Below are positions 37,108-46,168 of a stretch of 64,000 nucleotides of DNA, piece after piece. The stretch lies in assembly GCA_015486015.1 (NCBI GenBank), contig WFSL01000036.1, forward strand, positions 1 to 64,000. Direction: 5' to 3'. The stretch's first letter is position 1. Every line of letters starts with the position of its first letter. The DNA is from Aquificota bacterium (lineage in GTDB: Bacteria > Thermosulfidibacterota > Thermosulfidibacteria > Thermosulfidibacterales > B14-G1). Under the pieces are notes generated by a model that was not told the DNA's origin, did no database searches, and saw only the letters and a program-made list of their open reading frames with translations. The position numbers and the translations under genes were made by a program.

Positions 37108-37570
37108 GATAAGGACCATCGAAGAACTGGAAAAAATTATCAGCAGAGAAAAGGCAAGGGGCAAAGAGGTGGTGATGGCCAATGGATGTTTCGATCTCAT
37201 CCATGTGGGACACGTCCGGTACTTAGAGGCAGCAAAGAGAGAAGGGGATCTCCTGGTGGTGGCGGTCAATTCCGATGAATCTGTGAGGCTCATCAAGGGC
37301 CCTTCAAGACCACTTATACCGCAGGAAGAGCGAATCGAATTGGTAGCCGCCGTGGAGGCTGTGGATTATGCCTTTCTGTTCGACGACCCCACACTGGACC
37401 GCGTGCTATTACGGCTCCAGCCCAATGTCCATGCCAAGGGGACAGATTACACAGCTGAAACGGTACCCGAAAGGGAGACTGTCCTGTCTTACGGAGGCCG
37501 GGTGGCCATATGTGGCGATCCTAAGAACCACTCCTCCACAGAGTTCTTGAAACGCCTGGCCCTCTTTTGA
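37088..37570 (+). CDS. hldE2/rfaE2: Heptose-1-phosphate adenylyltransferase
   Basis: Nucleotidyltransferase that makes ADP-heptose. The 160-residue protein contains [20 protein letters not shown], the HxGH ATP motif, then [18 protein letters not shown] and [14 protein letters not shown]. It overlaps the kinase gene and completes the pathway step. The separate kinase/transferase arrangement is common in Desulfobacterota and other non-enteric bacteria. Confidence 0.93.
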   Translation: MRTARSKIRTIEELEKIISREKARGKEVVMANGCFDLIHVGHVRYLEAAKREGDLLVVAVNSDESVRLIKGPSRPLIPQEERIELVAAVEAVDYAFLFDDPTLDRVLLRLQPNVHAKGTDYTAETVPERETVLSYGGRVAICGDPKNHSSTEFLKRLALF

Positions 37571-37766
37571 GTAAGGAATCTTACCCCCAAGGTGAGCAAA
37601 ACCTCTTTGAAGGATCTCGGCAGCAGATTAGCAAGTAATCAGGTATACCCCCTGAAGAACAATTCGCGGTATCCACCGTCAGGACCCAAGTGAGATGGCG
37701 GGTGACTGGCCATCGGAGGTTAACGGCTTGAAAAAGACCCATAGAAAGACAAATGAGGGCCACAAA

Positions 37767-38300
37767 ATGAGGGTAAAATCGTCAGTGAAGCCCAAAGGTT
37801 TCACCGCACCCTTTAAATCGCTCTTAGCCCTGGAAGGCACCCCCCAAGCAAAGGCTAAGGCCTTTGCCATAGGTGTATTTATAGCCTTCACCCCCACTTA
37901 TGGACTCCACACAGCCACAGCGATCTTGGCATCTTGGATTTTTGGGCTTCCGTTCTCTATCATTCTCCTGGGATCACTCGTAAACAACCCTTGGACTTTC
38001 TTCCCCATCTACGGTGCATCTTACATAATAGGAGAGCTAATACTCTCCATCTTTCCACAGTGCTACTCCCCTACCCCATTTTGTATCCTGGCACACCGTC
38101 TTAAGTCCCTCAGCTGGAGGGAGTGGTTCTCCCAGGCCCCCCTCCTCATCCTAAAAGAGGGTATCCCCTTAATTGTAGGCTCCCTATTCTTAGGTGTAAT
38201 CCTGGCCCTGCTCACATATGTTGTTGTATTAAGAATGCTAAAGTTCAGAGAAATTGAGCAGGAGGGGTCTCATGAGCAACATACCAAAGAGCCTGATTGA
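37767..38300 (+). CDS. DUF2062 membrane protein
   Basis: A 177-residue protein with the DUF2062 pattern: an amphipathic start (SLLALEGTPQAKAKAFAIGV), FIAFTPTYGLHTATAILASW, and LLGSLVNNPWTFFPIYGASY, then a final membrane segment (about 140-162). ATG at 37767 with GAGGGCC before it gives a sensible start; the reading frame upstream has no support. Three to four membrane segments are likely. The function is not known. The stop lies within the start of the sirtuin gene (overlap of 29 bp). Confidence 0.8.
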   Translation: MRVKSSVKPKGFTAPFKSLLALEGTPQAKAKAFAIGVFIAFTPTYGLHTATAILASWIFGLPFSIILLGSLVNNPWTFFPIYGASYIIGELILSIFPQCYSPTPFCILAHRLKSLSWREWFSQAPLLILKEGIPLIVGSLFLGVILALLTYVVVLRMLKFREIEQEGSHEQHTKEPD

Positions 38301-39018
38301 GGCCATCCGTCAAGCGGAAAGGGTCACGGTTCTCACAGGGGCAGGTGTCTCTGCAGAGAGTGGAGTACCCACATTCCGGGGGAAAGAGGGACTGTGGAAG
38401 AAGTACAGCCCCCAAGAACTTGCCACACCTCAGGCATTTGCCCAAGATCCAAGGCTTGTCTGGGAATGGTATGATTGGCGAAGGGGTCTCATTGCTCCCC
38501 TAAAGCCCAATGCCGCCCACAAGTTCATAGCGACCTTAGAGGAGCGATACCCCCATTTCCTCCTCATCACCCAAAACATTGACGGCCTGCATCAGAAGGC
38601 AGGGAGTAAGAAGCTGGTGGAGCTCCACGGAAACATATGGAAGGTAAGATGCACTAAAGAGGGTACCGTAGAAGAGGATAAAAGGGTACCTCTACCGCAA
38701 ATCCCCCCCCTATGCTCCAGATGTGGAGCCCTTCTGCGCCCCCATGTGGTTTGGTTTGGAGAGCCTCTCCCCACAGATGCCCTGCACCAAGCCATGGAAG
38801 CAGCGGAAAACTGCGACCTTTTCTTGGTAGTGGGGACCTCGGCAGTGGTTTATCCTGCAGCTTCTCTCCCTCAGATAGCCCAGTCACATGGGGCCCAGGT
38901 GGTGGAAATCAACCCCGAAGAGACCCCCATCACCCCCATAGCGCATTGGTCCTTGAGGGGAAAGGCAGGAGAGATATGTCAGAGATTGGCCCAGGCGTTG
39001 CAAGATACTCATTCCTGA
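38272..39018 (+). CDS. cobB: NAD-dependent protein deacylase (sirtuin)
   Basis: Sir2-family enzyme, 248 residues from ATG at 38272 (GGAGGGG site). GAGVSAESGVPTFRG (24-37), TQNIDGLHQ (100-108) and the catalytic H119 in LHGN are intact. Y67 and R70 in EWYDWRR match the residues that let class III sirtuins (SIRT5/CobB) accept succinyl or malonyl groups. Of the four zinc cysteines only three are obvious (C127, C148, C151); the partner of C127 is replaced. Overlaps the DUF2062 gene. Desuccinylase activity would suit a CoA-rich anaerobe, but is inference. Confidence 0.9.
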   Translation: MSNIPKSLIEAIRQAERVTVLTGAGVSAESGVPTFRGKEGLWKKYSPQELATPQAFAQDPRLVWEWYDWRRGLIAPLKPNAAHKFIATLEERYPHFLLITQNIDGLHQKAGSKKLVELHGNIWKVRCTKEGTVEEDKRVPLPQIPPLCSRCGALLRPHVVWFGEPLPTDALHQAMEAAENCDLFLVVGTSAVVYPAASLPQIAQSHGAQVVEINPEETPITPIAHWSLRGKAGEICQRLAQALQDTHS

Positions 39019-39047
39019 TTCAAGCGGTTCTTAGCAACCCCGTCTAA

Positions 39048-40223
39048 TCATGCCCCAGAGAATCGATCCCTCACCCTTCTCATGGCCCAGGCCAGAGGCG
39101 GTGTAACTACCTCCCCCCATGTAGAGAGAAGGTCCATACGTCCCCCTCTGTATAGGAAGAGATAATGATGGAGACAAAGCTCAGGATCCTGTAACACCGT
39201 GAGAAATAGCAAGGCACCCGTTGCCTGGCAGTAAAAACACTCCTCCACCTTGAAGTATCCACCCCAGGGCAGGGGGAATCCCCATGGGGAAAAGCCCTCC
39301 CACAGCTCCCGAACGGGAAGCCCTGGCACATCCATGGAACAAGAAAGCAATACCTCAGGATCCCTACATCCCTTGGGCTCTTTCACCTTCCTATACGCCA
39401 TGCAATAGATATCAAGACCTTGAGCCTTCCATTTTCTAAGGTATTTGGTGTTCAGCTCCAGGGGGAAAGGCACCTCCAAAAAACAGGAGGACCCCCTAAA
39501 TAGGGTCTCTATTTGAGATGCGTACTCACTATGATCAGTAGCAAGCACTACTTCGCCTTCCATCTTTATTGCACAGGCTGCCGCTTCTATGAAACCAGAC
39601 TGGATCATCCTCCTGCTCGGTTTTTTAGGCCAGGGATATGGAAAAAGCACAAACAGCGCACTAATAGAGGAGGGGGAGAACAGCCACCGGAGAGCCCATG
39701 CACCCGGGGCCTTAAGTAGAACGTACGCCCCCCTATCTGAAAGCCGCCTAAGGGTCTTTTTTATGGCCCAATTAGATATCTCTACCCCCACCACCCTCCT
39801 ATAGGAGTCCACAACACCTTCCAAAAACTCCCCATTCCCGAACCCCAACTCCACTATAAGGGGCCCTTCATGTCCCAACAGACCCACCACACCTCCTCGC
39901 TCCACCCAGGTCCTGGGGGTAACATAATGATAAAGAAGGGGCTGCTGAACTCTCTCCCCTGACAGCACGGCGTTGACCACCTCACCACCTATATCGTGAG
40001 ACAGGGAGAGAAGAATGGCGCTAATGTCCCCCTGATTCAGGTAGTGGCTCCCCCTCTCAACCTTTATCAGGAGAAGCTCACCCTCTGGGACCAAGGAAAC
40101 GGGATAAAGGAGACCCCCCTCTTTCTTTAAGAAGAGGGCCCCTTTCCTTCCCATATACATAGACCTCGCTGGAAGGGAAACCAAGGCCTCTTTAAAGGGC
40201 TTGCGCAGCGTGATATGAGGCAT
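39048..40223 (-). CDS. trmB: tRNA (guanine-N7)-methyltransferase, long form
   Basis: S-adenosylmethionine-dependent m7G46 methyltransferase. The 391-residue protein is far longer than E. coli TrmB: residues 1-115 form an extra N-terminal domain, the methyltransferase follows (VELGFGNGEFL; FPYPWPKKPSRRMIQ; LATDHSEYASQIE; TKYLRKWKAQGLDIY), and about 120 further residues lie C-terminal. Similar extended forms are known in Aquificae and deltaproteobacteria. It converges with cobB and is divergent from ftsY with only 28 bp between start codons. Confidence 0.9.
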   Translation of the reverse strand: MPHITLRKPFKEALVSLPARSMYMGRKGALFLKKEGGLLYPVSLVPEGELLLIKVERGSHYLNQGDISAILLSLSHDIGGEVVNAVLSGERVQQPLLYHYVTPRTWVERGGVVGLLGHEGPLIVELGFGNGEFLEGVVDSYRRVVGVEISNWAIKKTLRRLSDRGAYVLLKAPGAWALRWLFSPSSISALFVLFPYPWPKKPSRRMIQSGFIEAAACAIKMEGEVVLATDHSEYASQIETLFRGSSCFLEVPFPLELNTKYLRKWKAQGLDIYCMAYRKVKEPKGCRDPEVLLSCSMDVPGLPVRELWEGFSPWGFPLPWGGYFKVEECFYCQATGALLFLTVLQDPELCLHHYLFLYRGGRMDLLSTWGEVVTPPLAWAMRRVRDRFSGA

Positions 40224-40251
40224 AAGGGTGCTTTAAGAGGGAGGTGTCAGG

Positions 40252-42423
40252 TTGTCAACACTTTTAATGAATAAGGGACAGGATAAAGAGGCCAGAAGGT
40301 GGGAGAAGGAACTGAAGAAGGGAAAGGGGGGTTGGGACCCTTACCTCTCCCTCTTGAGGTGGTATCATTCACAGGGGAAAAGAGAGAAGGAAGAAGAATT
40401 GATACGCAAGGCCCCCACTCACGCCCTAAAGGCAGTCATGGAGGCACTCAGGCTACATCTGCAAGGGGAAGAGGAAAAGGTTGCCAGTCTAATCGAGGGT
40501 ATAGAGACAAGAGATAAAAAGGAGGCCTCCTGGCTTTCCCTACTCAAAGGCCTAAGGGGAAACTCTGCTGCCCTACAGGAGTCCCTCCGACTTTACCCCC
40601 AGCACCCCTGGGCAAGGGAGATAAAGATCCTTATAGGGCACCATCTCTTGCGAGGGGGAAAGGAGGAGGAAGCATTGGGTCACCTTATCTCCGTGGGCCC
40701 CGAAAAGGATCCCCAGGTATCGCTATTGGTGGGAGAAATCTACCACCGGATGGGCAATGACTTGGCAGCCAGGAGATATTTGGAAGAGGCTATGAACAAG
40801 GGACAGGGAGATACAAGGCTCAAAGCAGCCCACATGGTAGCCCGCTTGGCTCGCCAGAGGGAAGAGTGGGACAAAGTAGCTTCCGCTTTAAGGATAATCC
40901 TGAAGGCCACTCCAGAAGATCCCCACCACCTCATCACAGGTGAACTGGTAGAAGCCCTTATCAAAGGTGGAAAGGTGAAGGAAGCTATCAGTATCTTGGA
41001 AGGGCTGGAGAGTGAAGAAAGCCAAGATCTTTGGATCATGTTGGCCAGCACATTAGAAAGAAAGAGAGAGTGGCAAAGGGCCTTAGATGCCTGGAAGAGG
41101 GTGAACGGGATCAAGGGGATAAAGGGCAAGGGAAGGGTCCTGCTGGCTATAGGCAAGCCTAAGGAGGCAGCGGAAGTGTTGGAAGGGTGCAAAGAAGAGG
41201 AGTGCCTTCATATCCTCGCCCAGGCACTCTGGGAAGAAGGAAGGAAAGAGGCTTCTCTTAACGTGCTGAGATCCCTGAGTGAAGTCTGGTGCAGAGAGCA
41301 TCCTCAAGCTGCCCTCCTGAGGGCGCAGGGCGCCTTAGAAATGGATAGGATAGAAGAGGCTGCCCAGTGGGCCTTAAAAGCATACGAATATATAGAACAA
41401 GGAGAGAGGAAAAAGGTAAAGCCCGTCCTAAAAAAGGTGCGCGCTGCCTTGAAGGGAAGCCCAGAGGCAGACAGATGGCTTTCTCATATAGAGGAAGCAT
41501 TGAAAGAGCCCCCATTCTTCAAGCGTCTCAAGGAGGGCCTCTTTAAGAGTCGACAGGGAATGACCAGGCGGATTGAAGAGGTACTGGGTATTAAGGAGGA
41601 AGTGGGCAGAGAGCAGTTAGAGAGAATAGAAGAGGTCCTCATCTCTGCTGATGTAGGGGTAAAAACCACCAGCAGGCTCATAAATGCCTTGGAGAAGAAG
41701 ATGAGTAGAGGGGATGTGAGAGGCAGAGAGGGGCTTCTCACGGCCCTGAAGGAGGAGATCCTTTTGGTGCTCAAAAAGGCCCAGGGTAAGATAGAAGTGG
41801 GCCCACCCCCATGGGTGATTATGATGGTGGGGGTAAATGGCACTGGAAAGACCACCACCATTGCCAAGCTTGCAAGGAGGTTCACCAATGAGGGCAAAAA
41901 GGTCCTCTTGGCTGCCGGAGACACCTTTAGAGCAGCAGCCACAGAGCAGTTAGAGATCTGGGCCCAAAGGGTGGGGGTTCCTGTGGTGAAGCAACTTCCA
42001 GGCTCCCACCCATCCGGGGTGGTTTACGACGCTGTCCAAGCCGCGAAGGCGAGGGGGACGGACGTGGTCATCATAGATACAGCAGGGAGGCTCCATACAA
42101 AGGTAAACCTTATGGAGGAGCTGAAAAAGATGGTGAGGGTTGCCTCTAAGGAACTGCCACATGCCCCCCACGAGATCCTCCTGGTACTGGACGCAACTAC
42201 AGGCCAGAACGCCCTTTCCCAGGCAAGGCTCTTTTCCCAGGCAATCCCCATCACAGGTCTTGTGCTGACCAAACTGGACGGCACAGCCAAAGGAGGTATA
42301 ATTATTGGCGTGGCAGGGGAATTTTCCATCCCCATTAAACTCATAGGTGTAGGGGAGGGAATGGATGATCTGCAGGACTTTGATGCAGAAGCCTTTGTGG
42401 AAGCGCTCTTCGATTCTTATTAG
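40252..42423 (+). CDS. ftsY: FtsY signal-recognition-particle receptor with large N-terminal TPR-like domain
   Basis: SRP receptor GTPase for membrane-protein targeting. The C-terminal NG domain starts near residue 421 (FFKRLKEGLFKS) and has GVNGTGKTTTIAKLA (about 527), DTFRAAATEQL, DTAGRLHTKVNLMEEL, LTKLDGTAKGG and GVGEGMDDL. Unusually the first 420 residues are a helical repeat solenoid with TPR-like units (EEALGHLISVGPEKD; YHRMGNDLAARRYLEEAM; ALDAWKRV; EEAAQWALKAYEYI) instead of a short acidic A domain. The TTG start at 40252 has a GGAGGTG site 5 bp away, better than ATG 40267. There is no stop or frameshift between halves. Confidence 0.93.
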   Translation: MSTLLMNKGQDKEARRWEKELKKGKGGWDPYLSLLRWYHSQGKREKEEELIRKAPTHALKAVMEALRLHLQGEEEKVASLIEGIETRDKKEASWLSLLKGLRGNSAALQESLRLYPQHPWAREIKILIGHHLLRGGKEEEALGHLISVGPEKDPQVSLLVGEIYHRMGNDLAARRYLEEAMNKGQGDTRLKAAHMVARLARQREEWDKVASALRIILKATPEDPHHLITGELVEALIKGGKVKEAISILEGLESEESQDLWIMLASTLERKREWQRALDAWKRVNGIKGIKGKGRVLLAIGKPKEAAEVLEGCKEEECLHILAQALWEEGRKEASLNVLRSLSEVWCREHPQAALLRAQGALEMDRIEEAAQWALKAYEYIEQGERKKVKPVLKKVRAALKGSPEADRWLSHIEEALKEPPFFKRLKEGLFKSRQGMTRRIEEVLGIKEEVGREQLERIEEVLISADVGVKTTSRLINALEKKMSRGDVRGREGLLTALKEEILLVLKKAQGKIEVGPPPWVIMMVGVNGTGKTTTIAKLARRFTNEGKKVLLAAGDTFRAAATEQLEIWAQRVGVPVVKQLPGSHPSGVVYDAVQAAKARGTDVVIIDTAGRLHTKVNLMEELKKMVRVASKELPHAPHEILLVLDATTGQNALSQARLFSQAIPITGLVLTKLDGTAKGGIIIGVAGEFSIPIKLIGVGEGMDDLQDFDAEAFVEALFDSY

Positions 42424-43042
42424 TTTAGGACTTTTCCTCTGGGCCACCCCCCTCTTTGCAGGTCACATTTATACTTACGTTGATAGAAACGGGGTCTTGC
42501 ACATTACAGACCTCTGGAGGGGGGGATCCGCACCGGTAAGGGAAAGCCCAATGCCCCCTGCCTCTGTTGATGAGATCATCCAAGAGGCAGCCCAGAGGGA
42601 GGGGCTGGATCCCGCACTGGTAAGGGCCGTGATCCAGGTAGAATCAGGGTTCAACCCTGGTGCCCTCTCACCTAAGGGGGCCATCGGGCTCATGCAGCTA
42701 CTCCCAGAGACGGCAAGCCTCTATGGGGCACATGATCCATGGGACACAGTCCAGAATATCTTTGCAGGCACAGCCTACCTTAGAGACCTCATTCAACACT
42801 TTAACGGGGACCTGGTAAAGGCACTGGCCGCCTACAATGCAGGGCCAAAGGCAGTAGAAGACTATAATGGGATCCCACCCTTCCCAGAGACTCAGCAATA
42901 CGTGATGGAAATCCTATCGCTCTATTCAACTAGAAATGTAGAACCGGGGAATACCCCTACCCCTGAAGCTCTTCCCAGGCCCATCAGACGTATCCGCCTC
43001 CCCGACGGCACCATTCTCTATACTAACATGCCCCAGTCCTAA
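42383..43042 (+). CDS. Lytic transglycosylase with N-terminal DUF4124 motif
   Basis: Periplasmic murein-cleaving enzyme. From ATG 42383 the 219-residue product has a basic start and a hydrophobic signal peptide ending ATPLFA-GH, then a DUF4124-like strand (YTYVDRNGVLHITD), and the SLT domain with catalytic E87 in VESGFNPGALSPKGAIG, LMQLLPETA and ALAAYNAGPKAVEDY. A second short DUF4124-like motif (RLPDGTILYTNMP) closes the protein. The start lies inside the ftsY 3' end (41-bp overlap). Genuine start uncertain by a few codons. Confidence 0.88.
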   Translation: MQKPLWKRSSILISLGLFLWATPLFAGHIYTYVDRNGVLHITDLWRGGSAPVRESPMPPASVDEIIQEAAQREGLDPALVRAVIQVESGFNPGALSPKGAIGLMQLLPETASLYGAHDPWDTVQNIFAGTAYLRDLIQHFNGDLVKALAAYNAGPKAVEDYNGIPPFPETQQYVMEILSLYSTRNVEPGNTPTPEALPRPIRRIRLPDGTILYTNMPQS

Positions 43043-43082
43043 CAATGCCCCAAGCGGATTTCAGCACAGGAGAAGAAGGGGC

Positions 43083-44990
43083 ATGAAGGGTAGGCCTGGT
43101 CTGCCAGATGGGGGATCCACCCTCAGGATGGCATATATGGCAGTGGGGGGCATCCTTGGAGATATAGGGACGTCACCCCTATACGTGATGGCCATCGTCT
43201 TCAGCCGAATAAAGGCCAACAGGGATAATATTATGGGTATCCTCTCGCTTATCACTCTCTCTTTTCTCTTCCTTACCCTGAAGTATGCATACTTAGCTCT
43301 CACCCTCGATAACGAAGGCGAGGGAGGCACCTTCGCCCTCTTCGCCCTCATAAAAAAACAAGCCAACACATTAAGAGAAAAGGGATATAACGATCGGAAG
43401 ATCAGCCATCTTCTAATGCTGGCTTCAGCCCTCTCCCTGCTCTGTGGGGCCTTCCTATTGGGCGACGGAATTATCACCCCTTCCATCTCTGTACTCTCTG
43501 CCTTTGAGGGGGTACAGGTGGCCTATCCCCATCTCACCCCTTGGGTGATTCCTATGACAGTAGCGGTACTTGTGCTCCTGTTCTCCCTACAAAGGAGGGG
43601 CACAGAACGTATGGCCAGTCTTTTCTCTCCTGTAATGATCCTCTGGTTCCTGGCCATTGCCGTGCTGGGATGGATAAACATCCTCAAGGCCCCATGGATC
43701 ATCATGGCCCTCAGCCCCTACTACGCATTGCACCTCCTCTTGCGCGAGCCCATCACTGCCACATTTGCTGTTATGGGTATCGTTTTCCTGTGCATCACAG
43801 GCGGAGAAGCCATGTACGCTGATATGTCCCATTACTCCAAAAGTGGGATCCGCCTGGCATGGGGTTTTGCTGCCTTCTCCCTCCTCTCCAATTACTTTGG
43901 GCAAGGGGCCTTCCTCTCCATTACAGGACAACACCAAAATATCCTTTTTGCCCTGAGTCACAACCAGGGAAAGGCGGCCTATTTTGGCATACTGGTTTTA
44001 GCTACAATGGCGGCCATCATCGCATCCCAGGCCATCATCACTGGATCCTATACCACTTATAAGCAAGCCATGGAGCTCCATCACCTCCCCCGCCTTGAGG
44101 TGAAGATGACATCGCCTATGCACCCAGGGCAGATCTACATTGGCCCTGTGAACTGGCTTATGATGACAGCTTGTCTCTTCACCGTTCTGTTCTTCAAGAG
44201 CTCTGCAGCCCTGGGGGCAGCCTATGGACTCGCTGTTACGGGGGCCTTCATAGGTAACACCATCAACATGGGTACATGCCTGTATCTTCGGCATTACGAA
44301 ACACCTAAGGGGTTTGCAGTATTCGCGCCCCTGATACTACTCTTCCTAGCCTTTGACCTTGCCTTCTTCTCCTCGAACTTGGGAAAGATTCCATCGGGGG
44401 GTTGGTTCCCTCTCTTGGTGTGCGCCTTCCTAATTGTCACCATGGTTGCATGGCACAAGGGCTCTTATCTCCTATACAGCCAAATCCCAAAGGAGAAAAG
44501 GAAAAACTTCTGCAATAGATTAGAGCACGCCGAGATGGTGGCACTCCCTGGTGTGAGCGTTTACATGGTCAGGGATCCTGAAAGGGTTCCCTCGGCACTC
44601 ATTATAGAGGCTGGCCAGGGTGTATTGCGGAAGACCATAGTGCTCGTCACCGTCCAAACCCAAAACAGCCCTTGGGGCGTCACTTACGAGAAGCGACTCC
44701 TCGGCCACCTGGCCAACAGCCAGATAGAGCTTTACGAGGTGATGGTGGATAAGGGGTTTATGCGCTCCTTCGTGCACATCCCTCATGTGCTGGATTCCCT
44801 GGACTTCCCCCGAGATAGGCGCTACGTATTTGGTGATTGGCACGTGAGGGTTTCTCTACTCCCCAAGAGGAACATACTTCTAAGGTATTTCGCCTTCATG
44901 TACAGGGTAGTGCCTCCCCTCACTGGGAGGTTCTTCATACCCCGGGATCGGGTCTTTTACATCGGGGGAGACGTGGAAATCAGCCTTTAA
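43083..44990 (+). CDS. kup: KUP-family potassium uptake protein
   Basis: Proton-coupled K+ uptake system, 635 residues with about 12 membrane segments followed by a cytoplasmic C-terminus of some 170 residues. The N-terminal signature VGGILGDIGTSPLYV, LDNEGEGGTFALFALI, LLGDGIITPSISVLSA, GGEAMYADMSHY and LSNYFGQGAFL are characteristic. GGAGAAGAAGGGG precedes the ATG. No regulator is adjacent; the downstream 128 bp carry no clear element. Confidence 0.95.
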   Translation: MKGRPGLPDGGSTLRMAYMAVGGILGDIGTSPLYVMAIVFSRIKANRDNIMGILSLITLSFLFLTLKYAYLALTLDNEGEGGTFALFALIKKQANTLREKGYNDRKISHLLMLASALSLLCGAFLLGDGIITPSISVLSAFEGVQVAYPHLTPWVIPMTVAVLVLLFSLQRRGTERMASLFSPVMILWFLAIAVLGWINILKAPWIIMALSPYYALHLLLREPITATFAVMGIVFLCITGGEAMYADMSHYSKSGIRLAWGFAAFSLLSNYFGQGAFLSITGQHQNILFALSHNQGKAAYFGILVLATMAAIIASQAIITGSYTTYKQAMELHHLPRLEVKMTSPMHPGQIYIGPVNWLMMTACLFTVLFFKSSAALGAAYGLAVTGAFIGNTINMGTCLYLRHYETPKGFAVFAPLILLFLAFDLAFFSSNLGKIPSGGWFPLLVCAFLIVTMVAWHKGSYLLYSQIPKEKRKNFCNRLEHAEMVALPGVSVYMVRDPERVPSALIIEAGQGVLRKTIVLVTVQTQNSPWGVTYEKRLLGHLANSQIELYEVMVDKGFMRSFVHIPHVLDSLDFPRDRRYVFGDWHVRVSLLPKRNILLRYFAFMYRVVPPLTGRFFIPRDRVFYIGGDVEISL

Positions 44991-45118
44991 TTATGCAAAC
45001 CTGAGCCCCAAACACCCCCTCCTGCCGTTCAAAAATTGCTTGTTACCCCTTGCCAACTAGAAAAGAGGGCCACAAATTATATTGCTGGAATCAGTCACAC
45101 CGCTAAGGAGGTCAGGCT

Positions 45119-46168
45119 ATGAGAATAGCTATGGTCTCTCCTCTATATGAAAGTGTACCACCAAAACTCTATGGAGGCACGGAAAGGGTGGTCTCCTATC
45201 TCACAGAAGAGCTGGTAAGGTTAGGCCATGATGTTACCCTATTTGCCAGTGGAGATTCACAGACCACAGCAAGATTAATTTCACCATGTCCCACCTCTCT
45301 ACGCCTTTGGAAAGATAGTAAGGATCATATCGTGCACCACGTTCTCATGGTGGAGAAGGTCTACCAAATGGCCAAGGGGTTTGATGTTATCCATTTTAAT
45401 ATTGACTACCTCCATTATCCCCTCTTCAGGAGATGCTCCACCCCTCACGTAACCACATTGCATGGCAGACTCGACCACCAGGACCAATTCCCCCTCTACT
45501 GGGAATTTAAAGAGATGCCTGTGGTCTCTATCTCCAACGCACAAAGGAAACCTGTGCCATGGCTCAACTGGGCAGGCACAGTTTACCACGGGCTCCCTGA
45601 AGGCCTCTATGCGTTCCATGAAACATCCGGAAAATACTTAGCCTTCATTGGGCGCATCTCTCCAGAGAAGAGGCCCGATAGGGCTATTCAGATCGCAGAG
45701 AGAGCTAGCATGCCACTCCTTATAGCCGCCAAAGTGGACAAGGCCGACAAGGCATACTACGAAGAAGTGATAAGGCCTATGTTGAAGAACCCATATGTGG
45801 AGTTCTTAGGGGAAATTGGAGAAAAGGAGAAGGATGATTTCTTGGGCAATGCATATGCACTCCTCTTCCCCATTGACTGGCCTGAGCCCTTTGGCCTGGT
45901 CATGATAGAGGCCATGGCCTGCGGCACTCCGGTGATTGCCTGGAGGCACGGTTCTGTCCCAGAGGTTATTGACCACGGGGTGACAGGCCTCATAGTGGAT
46001 GATATGGATCAAGCAGTCAAAGCGGTAGAGGAGGTAGGCAAATTGAGTAGACTCACGTGCCGCCGGACCTTTGAAGAGCGATTCAACGTCACAAGGATGG
46101 CCCAAGACTACTTGGAGATATATGCCCGGCTCATTGAGGAGAAGAAACCGATGCTCAAGGCGGTGTAA
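45119..46168 (+). CDS. GT4-type glycosyltransferase
   Basis: Retaining glycosyltransferase of the GT-B fold, 349 residues. PKLYGGTERVVSYLTEELVR near the N-terminus and the C-terminal donor-binding stretch EPFGLVMIEAMACGTPVIAW (E-x7-E motif) are clear; FIGRISPEKRPDRAIQIAE precedes it. It has a strong AAGGAGG site and overlaps the next gene by one base (TAATG). With the debranching-type partner it may act on an alpha-glucan or a glucosyl-glycerate-like solute; the acceptor is unknown. Confidence 0.88.
   Translation: MRIAMVSPLYESVPPKLYGGTERVVSYLTEELVRLGHDVTLFASGDSQTTARLISPCPTSLRLWKDSKDHIVHHVLMVEKVYQMAKGFDVIHFNIDYLHYPLFRRCSTPHVTTLHGRLDHQDQFPLYWEFKEMPVVSISNAQRKPVPWLNWAGTVYHGLPEGLYAFHETSGKYLAFIGRISPEKRPDRAIQIAERASMPLLIAAKVDKADKAYYEEVIRPMLKNPYVEFLGEIGEKEKDDFLGNAYALLFPIDWPEPFGLVMIEAMACGTPVIAWRHGSVPEVIDHGVTGLIVDDMDQAVKAVEEVGKLSRLTCRRTFEERFNVTRMAQDYLEIYARLIEEKKPMLKAV

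Noticed and set aside
39513-39804. Plus-strand ORFs opposite trmB
   Set aside because: They lack ribosome sites and mirror methyltransferase motifs on the other strand.
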